The notes under the pieces are model-generated. The model made no database searches, was not told the origin of the DNA, and worked only from the letters and a program-made list of their open reading frames with translations. Source: Rotaria sordida (taxonomy: Eukaryota > Rotifera > Eurotatoria > Philodinida > Philodinidae). Taken from it: a stretch of 64,000 bases of DNA. This document shows, piece after piece, positions 1 through 14,800 of the stretch. Numbering within the stretch: the stretch's first letter is position 1; every line of letters starts with the position of its first letter. The position numbers and the translations under genes are program-made. The stretch is from contig CAJNOL010000052.1 in the NCBI GenBank assembly GCA_905250125.1, positions 186,772-250,771 on the forward strand. Direction: 5' to 3'.

Positions 1-3000
1 TTTTTTTTTTTTTGGTTTCTTTTTTTCCTTCTGTATTTGTTGCTTTTCAAAAAACATTGTCTACTGTTGTTGATTGTGGTCGTGTTTAAAAAAGAAGAGA
101 AAATAAAAAAAATGCATAAGAAGAGAGATCTAAGGCTTGATAAAAACATCATCAATATTCAAATCAATTAAAATTAAGTTATTTTATTTGAGTATTTTAC
201 ATATATATAAAATGAAAGATTTCTCTTAACGAAGAAAAGGTTTTTCTAAAATTTTCCTTATCGTCAAAATCAAAATAAATAAATAATTTTTTTTAAAAAT
301 ATATATATTAAAAAAAAAATCCAAGAGAGGAAACGAGACTACTATATACTCAAAATAATATTATGTAGAAAACAAATTAGTTTCATCAATCATCGAATAA
401 TATTGATAGACTTAATACTTAGTCATTTCAGAAACAATTTATCATAACTGAAACAAAGCTTAAAAATTTTCCTAATGGTTCTAATTGTCTTAAATCCAGG
501 TGGAATCATTGAGAATGATAGATTAGATTGGAAGTTAACAATATAACGAAGTTTTCTAATTTATTACTTTGTCTTTGATGATTTCGTCGCAGCTTGTGGC
601 AAACAATTTGTTATTTGTATTAGGGAAAAAAACAAAAAACAACGATTAACCTTAACAATGACACAAATAGATGAAATGCTCTAATAGTGCCCACATTTGG
701 AAAATAATAATAAAGTAAAACAAAACGTCATATAGGACATATGTATATCACGAAGGAGAAATGTATTCAATAGTGAAAGGAATCAATTGACAAAAAAAAA
801 ACCTAGTTGGATTGTTCTCTATTGATAAATCAATTATGTAATGTATGTATAAATTTCGTATCTTGATTGATACAAAAGAAAAACTTCATTAGTTAATATT
901 CTACATTAAAAAAATTTTCATGGAGACAATAATTTTTGCTAAAATTTACTTCAATATGTGTTAGCGCATACGAATAGATTCTGTATTTCTAATTAATACA
1001 TTAGAAATTTATATCAAAAATAATATTAGTTACAAATCTTTATTTTCTAAAGATTGAGAAAAAAAATCATGTACTAATAACTTTCAAAAGAATGAATAAG
1101 ATTTAAATAGATTTATGAATGTTGTTAATATTTTGCAAATTAACCAAAAATTCATGATTATCAGCTTTGTAAATATATGTATCCATTAATTTTATCAATT
1201 TAAAACTCACTTGTTTTTTTTTTTAATTTTACTATCAAAAATATCGGTCGGAAACCAAATATTCGTTTCTATCACATAAAATTATTCATCAAAAAAAAAA
1301 AAAAACTGAAATTATATCTTTATATAGTTGTAGTCATTAACTCGTGATTTAGAAACATAACGTATCAAGTTGTACTTATAAATAATCAAGAAAAACTGAA
1401 TCAATCATTCATTGTGATTATATTCCATCTGAGATTATCATCTCATCGAATAAGAAACAATTAACAAATGAATATGTTTTATTTTGTATCCTTTTCAATT
1501 GTAGTAATCTTATGAAAGCATACAATTTGTTTGAATAGTGTCACAATATCTATGAAAGTATTGATCTTGTAAACAAAATGTTTTCTATTGAAGTGAAAGA
1601 AAAAACAAAACAAAGTTATGTTCTACTCTAATTTTTATATTTGTTTCATCAGATAATTGTTATTATTGATTTGAAAGTATCTCAAAAAAAGAATCAAAGA
1701 TCACTTCAGATTCATCTTATGAATTTTATTGTGAATCTTTGATGAATACATAAAATTTGATATTACAATAGAAAATTTTTGTTCTTTGTCATAATTATAA
1801 TTGTAATCCGACAAATTTCTTGAGTTAATACTTGAAAATGTTCCACATTTAGATGAAATAATTACTATAATAATACGAGAAGAGAGACATAGAAAAAGAA
1901 TAAATGATTTATTCATAGTATCCTATTTATCAAAAGAAAGAAAAATCTTTTCATATAGACAATACTACAAGATATGGTTTATATCAAACTCCTATCATTT
2001 CAATGTAAACATCTATTTTATAAGATAAACAATTTTCCCATTGAAAGAAAATATACATTTGTTTTTATGAAAAATTAATAGTATTAGTAACAAAAAGAAT
2101 GAAACTTCAATACATCGTTTATTTATACTAGATTTATATTTAATAAATTCTTTTCTCTGACGAGAGAATGTATTTGAGTGTATCTCCCTGAGAATAATTT
2201 CAAGAGTGTCTAACTTTTTCGCTTTTGTCAAACAAGCGATTTTCTTTTGAGAAAGCAACATGATAGGAACATAGATCAATACTGAAGCACTGTGTCGTTA
2301 TCACATCTAAGTTTCTCAATTACATGTTCATCTGATCGATCACTTCTTGTTTTCGATAACATAGGAAAACAGAGATAGAGAGCTAAGTCAAAAAAAACAA
2401 ACAGATTTGATATCTTCACTTGTGATAACTTCCAGGTCAAGTTGCTTTCTCCAAAGAAAACTACTTGTTCTTGCAAATTTAACGAAAACGACCAATGAGA
2501 TAATACCCCTACTAGTAAAAAAAGAGCCTCAAAATGAAAAATTTAGATATTCTCGTCTTTTAAGATTGAAGCGAGGGTAGCTAAGATATTCATCAATGCC
2601 TCTAACGTATAGAATTCTTTTGAACTCATTCTCAGGGATTACACTCGAATATTTTTTCTCATGAGAATAACTTCTAAAAGAATAATATTCATAGTAGATA
2701 TCTTTGATTTATCTCGATAATCTTCATTCCTTTCATATCTCTTGTTAATGTTTTCATCGATTATATCTAAGAATACATTATAACGTCAAAAAAACAAGAA
2801 TTAACTGAATTCTTCATCTCATTCTACATCATTCTTAATCAAGCATAACAACATCTGTTGAAAGATATTAATTTTCGATATTGTCTATTTTTCTTCAACC
2901 ATGGTTGATTTGTTACATACAAAACTTTACATCATACATCATTAAATTTATATTCTATGTGTCTTGTTTTTTTTTTCTTCTATAGATAGTAATATTCTGT

Positions 3001-3578
3001 TATTATTTTGACGATCAAGAATTATTTTTGGTAGAATAATTATGACAAAAAAAAAACAACAATAAAATATCATAAGCGAATATATATATATATATTTGAA
3101 TATTATTCTTGTTTTAAAATTTCAAATTATATTTATCAAATAAAATCAAATAATTGTTTCTTTTTTTTTCTTTTTTGAGTTAGATCATTCGAATAGAACA
3201 AATACAAACACAAATAATTAATTAATAAATGAAAATACACTGATACAAAGATAAAATTGAGTATTCATTTAAACAGATAGAAAGATCAAATAAAAAGACA
3301 ATTCAAACATTAGACACTGTACAAAATTTTAACGATTTCTTACACATACACATTTAATGAAAAGAACAAAGAAAAAAAACCAACGATTTCTAAGTGCAGA
3401 TGTGAAAAAAAAAAAAGAAAGAAAGAAATGATCTTATCAGGAAATTTAGCTGATCTTTAAAGATTATACAACAAAGGCAACAAATTGGGGACGGAATGAA
3501 TAAAAGAAAGAAAAGAAAAAAAAAACCATTCACACACATAAATCTTATCATATTTATTTGTTTTTGCTTTTTTTTTCT
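1..3578. other. AT-rich stretch without a recognisable gene
   Basis: I see only short open frames (under about 90 codons) of low complexity and no splice-consistent coding exon in either strand. There are A/T homopolymer runs and a short TA run near 3080-3096. The right part is presumably 3' flank of the minus-strand RapGAP gene ending at 3579. Confidence 0.6.
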
Positions 3579-6500
3579 TTATGAATTATCTCGATGAATG
3601 ATATTTTTTTGTTGCAATAATTGCGTTTCAAGTTGTTTTAATGCATTCGAATGAATTTGATCCATTTGAGCTATTCTTAATGAATGTTGTTGTTGTAATG
3701 CAATAACAAATTTAATTAAATCTAATAAAAATTTACAAAAAATAAAATTTTATTTAATAATAATAAAAAAAAGGTCTTATATTGTTTACCATCTTTTGAA
3801 GTTGCTTGAAGATCATCAGGTAAAAATGACATATGAATATCATTATCTATATCATCTGATGGTAATTTATTATTAAAATTAAATGTTGTATTCAATATAG
3901 ATGTTGCATGTGAATAAGTATCACCATTATGATTCCATTCATTTGATGGTGATGTTGGATAACCATTAGTTGATGTTGGTGTCCATGGTGATGATGGACA
4001 TGTTGCAGGTGATAAAAATTTTGTATTGGAACGTAAACTAAAATATATAGATAAATGATTAAGTTAATTATTATAAAGAAAAGAAATATATATATATATT
4101 ACTTTGATGCTGAATCAATATTTTCATGATCTAATGAAGAACGATTTGCTGTTTGTTTATCAAGTCGAGGACTATTAGTCTGTAAACAATGAAAATGAAT
4201 AAATTATTGACATTAGAAAATTTCCCTAGTGAATATATATTTTTTTTCTCTCAACAACTAAAAAACTACGATTGTTTTTTTAGTTAATTAACTAGAACTG
4301 ATTAACTGATGTTTGAATTGAAAGAAGATCGTTATTTTTGTTTTAAAAAAAATGTGTAGAACAAATAGTAAAAAAAAAAGAATATTTGTTCTAAAAGTAC
4401 ATAGTTAAATATTATTTCCTACTCTTATCTTTCGTATTCAATTTTCATTGTTTTCATATATTAGATTTCTTATAATAAGAAAATTGAAATTACTTTTGAT
4501 GATGAAAAGAACGAAGTCATTTTAGTCGTATTATTTCCATTTGTTGTAATTGATTCACGTGATACACTTCGTCGTAAATCCATTGTCATTGAACGTACTT
4601 TAGATCTTGAATCATTTGTATTATTTGATGATGGTGATAGTATATTAGTTGTTGGTGCTGGTGATGATTTTCCATTATCAGTAGTTGTCGAATTTTGTAT
4701 ACGTAATTTTGGTGCAATAAAACGACGTCGTACAGAACCAAGTAATGAACTATCAGCATGACGATCAGGTGATTTAATAGAAGAATTATTTTGTATTTCT
4801 TCTTTTTGTTGTTGTTGTTGTTGTTGTTCAATATCACATTCATGTTTATATTGACTATTATATAAAATAAAATTCATTAATGGACGATTATTATCATGTA
4901 ATGTACGATATAAATTTTCAAATAAATTCATTTTTGTACGTTCCTATTTAAATAAAACAAAAAAAAAGAGTTTTATAAAAAAAAAAATGAAAAAAGAAAT
5001 ATTTTTTAATACTTGATATTTTTGAAATGTACTTGCACGACATGATGCCATTTCAGCATTAATTAATTTTGTTAATAACCATTGTTTAAATATATGATCA
5101 CAATGAAATATTGTTGAATGATTAAAATTTGGTCCAAATGATGGTACACTATCACGATGAATAACAGATACTTTAAATTGTGTACCATCATTATTTAATG
5201 GTGTTATAACAAGATAAACATGTAAAAATTGTGATACTATACATTCAGGATTAAATTTTGTTTCTGTTTCTTGAAAAACAATTGCAACAATATCATTACC
5301 AATATGACGTTTACGTTCAAGTTGTTGTCGTTCACTTTTTGAATGTGGTAATAATGTACTAACATGAAACATTATTTCATGATTACGAAACTGTTCATAT
5401 ACTGATTCAGTTCCTGTTTGATCTGATTTAACATCAAGACCACCACGAAATCTAAACAACAAAAAATTTTATTCTTTTCTTTCAAATAATTTTTTTTCTT
5501 CTTTTGTATTATTTACCCTCGAAAATCTTTTAGTTTAACACGTGTACCAATTAAATCAAGAAATTTATCCATAGCAATACTATGTGTTTCATTACTAAAT
5601 ATATCTTCTTCAGTTAATTGATTTTCACGTTGATATATTATACCATATTTATGTTGATTAGATACAAGAGATTCATCATATTTTAATAATAAATCATGTG
5701 CCTAAATAAGAAAAAAACAAAAAAATAAATAATTTGTTTTATTTTTTAAGAAATGAAATTCTTTTTTTTTTTTTTTTTTGTTTTATTTACGCCATCACAC
5801 AGCACCGGATCAAAATATTCAACATCTGCAATAGCACATTGTTCACATATTCGACGTAATATATCAGAAGGAGTACATGATGGATGTATGTCCAATAGAG
5901 TTTCAATAGATGTTCGTTGACGTATTCTATAGAATTATAATTAATAATTTCTTATTAAAAATAATAAGTTTTTAACTATATTACCTAACAATCGACATTA
6001 TAGATCTTTGTTTATTTTGATCAATAGAATGTTTATATGAAATAATAACAGGTCCTTGACTTTCACTGATACCATACCAATTAAAATGTTCCTAAAATAA
6101 ATAATTAATTATAAATAATTGATTTATTTATTTATTTCTATATATACTTTTGCTTGAAATTGTTGACGATATATCAATGGTTTATCATCAATTTCAAGTT
6201 GAGGTAAACATTCATCAATACTTGTTCCACTATTTCCATGTATAGTAGTTGAACTTTCAAAACACCATGCATATTCATTTGTTGGTTTAATATATGTTAT
6301 AGGTGTATGATTACCAATAAAAACTGTTCGCTGTGATGATGGTGATTCAATTGTACCAGTTGTACCGACATTAGATAATGATTCAAATAATCCCTAAATA
6401 GTTTTATATTAGAATGAAAATAAACATTTTTTGTTTTTTTTTTTACCAATCGATCGACTGTAGTAGCGGGTGCTGTAGATAAACGCTACAAAAGAAAATA

Positions 6501-8648
6501 AGATAAAAGGTCATTAAGGTTCAATGAAATTTGTCTGAAACATATAGTTATCAAGCAAAAAATAAAAATTATTAGTATATTAAGACACGTACGAGATAAT
6601 TGTTACTACGAATATGTAATAATGGCGATAAATTAATCATTCGATGAGTAAATATTGGTGACATTCCTGATAACTTCTCATCGGAATTCATATGTAAACG
6701 GATCTCAGTTGTTAATGCTCGTTCACGTCGACGCATATCGATTATTTTGTTTTTTTTTTTTGAGAAATAATATTTAATGTCAAAAGAAGAATCTATTAGA
6801 GTGAAGATTGATTCGTATGGAATAAGTTTGTTATGATTATTATTACTATTCAGCACAATAACAAATAACTATTGACGACAGTCAAGAGACAAAAGGGAAA
6901 GAAATCTTTTTTTTTTTCTTTCTCTTTTTCTCTATTTCTAGTATAGAAGAGAAAGCGTTGCGATATGTTTTAGAGACGTGCGACGCTTGTCTGATGATGA
7001 AAAAATAAGTGGTCTTCTTCTTCTTTTCCTTCTTTTTTTCCTTCAGCGAATGCTACAAATGCTTCTATCATTCTTGTCTCGTGTTTTTGTTCATCATTAT
7101 CATCAATTTCTTCTTCTTTTTTTTTTTTTTTGTTTGGTTCTTTTTTTTCCCCCATTTCCTTTCCTCGTTTGTATGACAGCTAAGACAACCAAAACAGATA
7201 TACTAAGCAGTAGACACAAAGACAAGAGATGAAAGAAAGAAGAAAAAAAAAAAAGAATGAATAGAACTATGACATGGTAATATCTCGTTGCCATCCATTT
7301 GGTGGCAATGGCGTAATCATATTGGCAACATACGAGTGAAAGCTGACAAATGTAGAACATTCAACTACTTAAAGAAATGTGATGATGTAATCAATACTAT
7401 TTCATTATGAGAAAAAGATCAATTAACCGTACAAATGGTATTATTAAAACAGCATATATTAGTTCCCATAGAAAGATATTTCTGTCGTGCATACCTGAAT
7501 AAAGTCGACAACACTATGTTTACGTTGCTGTAGAAAATATAAAGAATTTTTTTTATCTGTTTAGTTTATTTTCTATTTCATTTCTTATAAATATTAATGA
7601 ATTGAAAGAATTCAAATTTATAAAACATACTTGAGTTTCTTGTGTTATTGGTTGTGTTGTATCATTGATACTGATTGCATCTGATGCAGTACCCATTAAA
7701 TTAACTAAACTTGTACTAATCTAAACAAAATAAAACTTAAATTAATTAATAATACATAATAATCTGGTTCTTGTTTTTTGTTCTGTTTATGCCTATTTAA
7801 AAAATATGATCTATTAGTAAAATCTATGGTTTGTACTAGAGGGAGTGTCAGTTTAGCTAGTCGAGAGACGACGAAACTCATCTCGTTTTTTCTTTCGAAT
7901 GAATTCAATTTGACACGCAAGTGAGATTATAGAGTAATAGGCTCTATCTATACGTGCGTCTGCATGAGTAAGAGAGAGAGAAAGAAAAAAGAAAAGAATA
8001 TTGATATGCTTGATCTGATGCGTTGGACTCTCATGAATCGATCCATGAAACTGTTCAAATAATAATTTAGTCAGTCATCCAACATCGATAAAAAAAAAAA
8101 AAAGAAAGTGTTTATCTGTCTCGACATGTACTACATGGACATATTGATTATTTTCGAATCGAAACAAAAATGAAGAATAAATGAACGAATATACACGAAC
8201 GAGAACGAGAAAAATGAAAAAGATAAAAACATATCCATATAGAATAGACTATAACGATGATGTGTTAGATACACTTCTTCTCACCTCTTTATTAGGTAAA
8301 ACACGAGGAGGAGCCAATGATGGTGATGATGATATGTCATCGGCTGTACTAGATGATATTTGCGATGATGTATTATCGCCTACAGATGGATTTCGTGTTG
8401 TTGATGGCATTTGAACACTGTGCTTTTTATCCAATGGTTTACGTGGTGGTAAAGCGGGTGGAATATCTTGATTAGTCGATTGTGTTGTAGCTCCAGCAAG
8501 ACGATTATATTCTTTCTGTGATGATGAAGATTTTTTAGGTAATAAAGATGTTTTAGTTGAATGTCGATATTCATCTTCATGTGTAACATTTGTTTCAACT
8601 GTTGATGAATTTTGTTTATTCGAACTTGAATTACGACCGGGTTTTCGT
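3579..8648 (-). CDS. RAP1GAP: Rap GTPase-activating protein (RAP1GAP family)
   Basis: A GTPase-activating protein expected to stimulate GTP hydrolysis on Rap small GTPases, ending integrin/cAMP-linked Rap signalling. Minus-strand exons that join in frame: 8285-8648, 7631-7720, 7495-7527, then 6593-6736 (or further), 6447-6485, 6148-6393, 5985-6091, 5791-5926, 5517-5701, 5013-5451, 4494-4943, 4103-4179, 3790-4037, 3579-3721. The core from ATG 6736 to stop is 737 aa. Family signatures are clear: FRGGLDV, GTESVY, EIMFHVSTLLP and RKRHIGNDIVAIVFQE, whose Asn in IGND is the catalytic 'Asn thumb' of RapGAPs, then LLTKLINAE. The exon at 8285-8648 adds a Ser/Thr-rich region with a PPALPPRKP SH3-type motif. 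A Gln run lies in exon 4494-4943. The tail is Ser/Pro/Asn-rich with a short helical end. How exon 7495-7527 joins 6593-6856 is unresolved, so a shorter form starting at 6736 is possible. No clear GoLoco motif was found. Confidence 0.9.
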
Positions 8649-9373
8649 CTAAATGAGAAATAAAATAAACATAATGAATTTTTTATGAATAATTTTTTTT
8701 TCTCTTTCATAGGTATTTTTTCGATCAAGAAAATTAATCATGCAAAGTATTGAGTCATAGAATATGACGGGAAAAAAAAACTAATTATTAATTGTAAAAA
8801 GAGTTCTAAAATATAAAGAATTCAACAATATTTTATATGATAGATAATGTTTGTTTTCATAATCGAACTAATCTATATCAACAGATCATCAAATTCGTTA
8901 AATGTCGCATTTTTTCTATATCATATCACAATATTCACTGAACTTTTAATAGGATTGACCTAATGCTTTTTTTTGTTATGTTTGAAATAAGACAAGCAAC
9001 ACTATCCGGCTTAACACGGATTGAAGTTCTACTACTTTGATCTTTTCTTTATAGTATGTAAATATCAATTATGATATTTATAATAAAAAGAAAAAAAGAA
9101 TTTAATGAAATATTAAGTTATTATTAAACTTTAATCTGTATCTATTTTATAATCCCTTCATTCGAATAAATATTCTAAATAAAAAGATTTTATTTTCTAC
9201 TTAAAACTGCGAAATGACTTGTTATATCTTATATAAAAAAAAGAAAACTGTTTTCTTTTTTAAAATAATTAGAAAAAGTAGAGTCAACTGTAAAACAAAA
9301 GATTTCAAGTATGCCTAATCAATTTTATTTCTTGTCTCAAGTATATGTCAAATATCACGAGACAGAAATCTAA

Positions 9374-9374
9374 T

Positions 9375-9407
<33 letters not shown>

Positions 9408-9414
9408 ATGTATA
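9374..9414. repeat. TA/TG microsatellite
   Basis: An alternating AT run passes into a GT run and back to AT, inside the long first intron of the RapGAP gene. Confidence 0.9.
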
Positions 9415-10099
9415 TATTTCATTGTATCGAATCAAGAGATTGATTTATTATTTTGTTCTCATATTCAATAGCCTATGAAACACTTTCTCTATTGTTTGTT
9501 TTTTCACTGATGATGATGACAATGATGATCATCATCATCATATATTTTCTTTCATCTCCTTGAATATGTATTTCTATACCTGATGTTGAAAGACGGTAAA
9601 AATTGCATTTTCGATTGATGATGTATGTTGATCGATCAATGTAAAAAAAAGGCTAAATATACGTCGACACGTTGAAATCTCGTCAATATTATCAATAATA
9701 ATATTATTGTTCGTCTCTCGCCTATGAGAAACCTTCGTCTTGAATTACCATAGATACTCCTACTCCTCGGCACACATACACATACCAAGATACGATGGAT
9801 GAGAAATTAAATAAAAAGAAATCACTTTGTATTTTTTTCTTCTTCTTCTTTTTCTATCACAACTTATATGAAAAGAAAGATGAAATCAAACAACAGATGT
9901 TAACACATACAATTGTATATGAACTTGTTATCGTACCTGAATAACAACATCTGCCTTCGAAGAGATCAAACTTTAATCAATAATATGTACAATAGAAGCA
10001 AAGAAGAAGAAGAAAAAGAACAGAATAATAATTTTTGATCATTGTATGATAATAAAATAAAATGTCATCTTATATATAAGGAAAAAAAAAAGCACATAC

Positions 10100-10122
10100 C
10101 TTCGACGAAATGAACTTAACAT
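10100..10122 (-). CDS. RAP1GAP: alternative coding first exon of the RapGAP gene (short form)
   Basis: ATG at 10122 begins MLSSFRR and ends in AG followed by a GTATGT donor. It leaves phase 2, exactly what exon 8285-8648 needs, giving MLSSFRR-RKPGRN. The splice is inferred from sequence. It competes with the longer first exon at 11678-11880, implying two promoters. Confidence 0.5.
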
Positions 10123-11677
10123 TGCTGTTATTATGCGTTCTTTAGAGTAGAAACGTCAATTTTAATATTTTTGTATACTCGTGTTCTTATTCGTGCGTAA
10201 AAAAATATATAATCGATCATAAATATTCGTCTTCCTAATTTTCATATGGTATGACTTGTCGTCAATGCATGCATGATGATTCAAAATAATTGTCGTTGAT
10301 GCGAGCGTAGAGACAGAAATGCTGCACACGAATGACGAACAAAAATAAAGCAGTGATGTATATGTGTGTGTCTACCAATGCCACTTTTACGCTCTCTCTC
10401 TCTCTCTTTATTTCTCTCTTGTAACTTCTTAAAATACAGTTGACCGTCAACGTTCTTTTCTCGAGTTTTTTTTTTTTTTTTGTTCGAAACCAAAAAAAAA
10501 GAAAAAAGCGAGAAGAAAGCACGGCGACGACAGCGGGTCAATACGTATACATACATGCATTCTTTTATCGTTTCTCTCGTTATTGAATTTTTTTTTTTTG
10601 TTAGTTCTCTTTTCTCGCGTCTCGGTGATAATTCAAGGAGGTACCACTATACCTGTGTTGTATGACTATTATTGTCGCCAGTCGAGGACAGAGAAGAAAA
10701 AGAAAAAAAGGAATCAACAATGAACTTGACATTTCGTGTAGAATACATCAACGAAAGAAAGAAATGAACTCGGTTATAATCGCCATTTATTTTGCCAATT
10801 ATCATAAAACTAATGCATACCTTACACGCATAAACCTATAGTGTGCACCATATGAGATGATCTCTAATTACATTTGACGCAAGTTTGATTACAACATATA
10901 CATTCGTATAAATTCTAATGTGTATAATCAGATGTTATAGTTTTGTTCTACACAATTAAAATAAATCTTATGAAGGTCATTAAAAAAAAAAGTTTTTTTT
11001 TTTGTGAGCTTGTTTTTTTTTTGTTAAAGCCTTACTAATTGTATACATATCGGTCTTTGTTTTTTTTTTCTTCTAGTTTGAATACATACTTTTCATCCAT
11101 CTCGATTGTTATTAGTAATATGTTAAATATTAGTTTGCTTATGTATCGTTAATTTATAATACGCGCTTATACATTTAATATGCAAAAGAATAATAATATA
11201 ACATGTAGTTACAAATCAAATATAGTAATATTATCTTTTTTTTGTTTCTTTTACATTCTCACATCGTTCACGGAAATACTGAAAGTGTTTGATAGTAGAA
11301 GTAATAGTCGATAGAAGAAAAAAAAGAATTCATTGTGAAAAAAATATACTCGCAATCCTTTTTCCTGTTCTCAGAAACAAGAAGGAAATAAAACTGGCGT
11401 AAACTAGCGAATCAGTTGTCGAGCACAACACATTTATAACATGATCAACTAAGACAAACATATGGTTACATGGTCAAAGAAGAAGAAAAAAAACCCGTAG
11501 AAATATAAGGAAATCATTTAGAAGAAAAGATGTCGTCTATCAGTTAAGAATTCAATGACAATGTGTAGCACATTAATGTATTCCTTATATAATTCTTAAA
11601 ATTGTTCGAGAATGTTATGTTTCTCTTCGATTGATTAAAATAAGTGTATAAATAAATCATATCTAGTGTTTCTTTAC

Positions 11678-11880
11678 CTTGCTGAAGCACACGATGTTAA
11701 ATGACGTATAGAATGCCTAAAAGTGGAAGCCATTGAACGATTATTATTATAAGATGATTGGTATTGTAAGTATTGTCTTTGATCATTAGTATCATGACTT
11801 CGACTATATTTTACTGGTTTATGATGTTTATATTCAATGTCTTCTTGATAATTATCATGCGTTTTATATGATGTTTGCAT
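11678..11880 (-). CDS. RAP1GAP: alternative coding first exon of the RapGAP gene (long form)
   Basis: ATG at 11880 opens a 67-codon segment rich in His, Tyr, Ser and Arg, beginning MQTSYKTHDN and ending CASAR at a GTAAAG donor. It leaves phase 2 and joins exon 8285-8648 in frame. With this exon the protein gains about 230 residues upstream of the 6593-6736 exon. No domain is recognised in it. The 3 kb intron behind it holds only low-complexity sequence. Confidence 0.5.
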
Positions 11881-14800
11881 GGTTTTGGTTTGGTGTTTTT
11901 CTTTTTCGCTTTAGATTGAATGTTCTTTCTTCATACTATTGTCATTATCTTAAAAAAATACAAAAAAAAAAGAATCAGGATTAAGAATAACAAGGACAGG
12001 TCAGTTCAGGGTCATTCATCATCCAAAAAAAAAAAGGAAGAAGAAAGCGAAATACGAACGACAAAGACAAAGAAAGAGAGAAAGAAGAAAAGAAAAATGA
12101 TGTACAATGTCCTCAATAAGTAAAAATAGTAAGGAACACTTTTGTTCATTAAACTTCAATATTATATTTACTCTACGTGTGCTTTAACATACTAATGCTT
12201 ACCTTGGTCAATGCGTATATACGTCTTGATCGTCGATGAGACATAAACTATGAATCACAAAGGATCAATACAAGGAGAAGAAGAATAATAGTGTCGCCTT
12301 ATTTGAATTATTGTTGAAATAGAATATAAAATGTCATTGTTTGTTGTTGGTTTTTTTTTTTTTTCGTCATGTGCAGATGTTACCGTTACTATTATTAGGA
12401 GATCTATTGAGCGAAAAGCAGTCTGTTGTTTTGTAGAGAAAAAAAAGAAGATAAGAAAAGGGATGTTTTTTTTTCATCGTTTCCTTTTTTTTGAAGAAAT
12501 GCGTAAAAAATAAAAAAAATGTCTTTGCAACGAGTGAGACTCAACGTGCTATCATTTAGCTAAAAAGTAGACACAAGTGCAAAAGAGAATAAAAAAAAAA
12601 CCGAACGAAATATTGCATGTATAGACATATGCTAAAAAACAAGCGAAAAACGAAGTAAAAGAACACAATAAAATGACAACGACGTGTCATTGTTGCAATG
12701 TTATAAAGCTTAACATTTTCGTATGATATAATCACGTGTCTTGAATGTCTATTAGTCATTTCTATTTTATTTAAGAAGTAAACTTACTCATAATTACTTG
12801 CTGTTTGTCCCTGCAGATATGAATAAGGATTGGTGACTTTCTCTCGGGATTTCTTTTTTTTTTTTTTCTTTTCTTGTCTTCTATTTAAAGATAAGACCAT
12901 CCCATACGTCGTTCTACTATGTTGAAAAGATAATAATAATGGTTTGACAGTAGACTAGATGAAATAAGAATATACACAATGAATGTTCACACAAATTACA
13001 CTATGCACAATTGAACTAATGAACTTGTGAAAATAAGAAAGAAAAATAGTATCTAGATGAGCTTTTTTTAGTATGAGTGGGCGTTAAGAATAATCTATAA
13101 AAATAGATATAATGTTTGCTTGAATCAATCTTAAAACTATTTCTAAATCCTTTTCAATATGTCTATTTTAAACTCTTATGTATACAAAAAAAGAATTTTC
13201 TTTATAAAATTTTCCAATAATTTAATATTCAATATGTCATATATCACATGATCGATATTTTGAATATTCTATAATTGTAAAATTTTAAAACTGTCTTACT
13301 ATAAAATCGAATAATCTATAAATAATAAGTAGTCGAGATTCATTTTATTCTTATGAAAATATAAAAATTGTCACTGTCATAAAATTTCTTTTGTTTTGAA
13401 AAATTGTGCATTTTTCTTTATTATCAAAAAATAAGATGATGACATTAAATAAACAATATGACATAGGAAAAGTTAACAGTTATCTCACCCAATGGGTTAA
13501 TAATAAATTACACAATTCTTACATCAAAAATAATACGATTTAAATAATCTTTATTATTGAATAATGTAACTCATCGTATCTTCAAAATTATTTAAATCTG
13601 TCTGCTACGAAAGACTTTACATTCAATAATGAAAAATTTTCAATAAAAAATATCAAAGTCAAAATTGTTCTCGTATTTTGATATCGATACTATACTATTT
13701 TCACATAAAATAAATACGAATAGATGTAGAACTTCAATCGGTAACTCGTAGCTATAAAATATATAAAGATATAGAAATTTTTTGTCAATCTTTCTTTTAT
13801 ATCAAACTTCGATAATATAAAAATACAGACTTTATAGCATAAGAAAGAAGAATTTATATTTTAAGTCTGATTTGTTCTCTTTTTTTTTCTCTGTCTCATT
13901 TCATACGTTTAACCTGTAAGTTTTTGAATATATATATATGTTTGCAATAAATTTAATTGTTTTGCAATGATAATAAAATAATTAAAGTAGACCAAGCTTT
14001 CAAAGAAAAAGAAAAATTAAAGTTATATTCCATTTTCTTTTCAGTATTCATCAAGTTAAGTCATGTCAAAATTGAAAACAATTTTTATATGAAAATGAAT
14101 GAAGGCAGACATGCATTAAAAAACGTTCTACTAATTATACTATTTAAACATTTTTTTTTTCTCATTATCTTATTAGTTTTATCAATGTCTACTAGTATGA
14201 ACACTATGACATAGAAATATTAAACTCCTAATGTAAGAAAGATGGAAATTTCAATCATCAACATTAATTTTCAACGACATTTTTATCAGCAATTTTTCAC
14301 AAAAAAAAAAGAAATGATTGTGCTAATTAGAGTTGTAACCAGATCTAGTAATTAGCTATTTATTATCTTCTGTCATGATACATTTTACATTGCATGATTT
14401 TGTAGAATATCCATCAAACTTGAGAGAACCTTTGTTTTTCCTATTTGATTGAAGCATAACGATCTTCAAATGAAGTCCTATTCCATCAATTACTAATGAA
14501 CAAACGATTCACAAAATCGATTTGACAAACTACAATTAATATGTTCTGAAGCAATTTCTTTCATCAATCTTCTTCACAACTACATTGAGCTTTTCCTCAT
14601 ATTAAGCACGTTTATTCATTGCTTCCCCATTCTTGTCTGAAATTTAATCCTTTTCAAAAAGTTTACTATCTAGCTGAAAAACTAAAACATTTAAATTTGC
14701 AGTTTCTTCTATTTTTTTTTGCTGTCTACACGTAATGAGGAATATAGCGACATCTGTCTGATTAGAGGCAGAACACAAGTTTTTTGTTATATACTAGATA

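Noticed and set aside
1701-2476. Three minus-strand frames of 66-88 codons
   Set aside because: AT-rich, low-complexity translations, no motifs, and no splice sites linking them.
4586-4843. 85-codon minus-strand frame with Asn, His and Gln runs
   Set aside because: It is an out-of-frame shadow of RapGAP exon 4494-4943.
12203-12244. 14-codon minus-strand start (MSHRRSRRIYALTK) with a strong donor
   Set aside because: It leaves phase 0, whereas the next RapGAP exon requires phase 2; I could not place it in a transcript.
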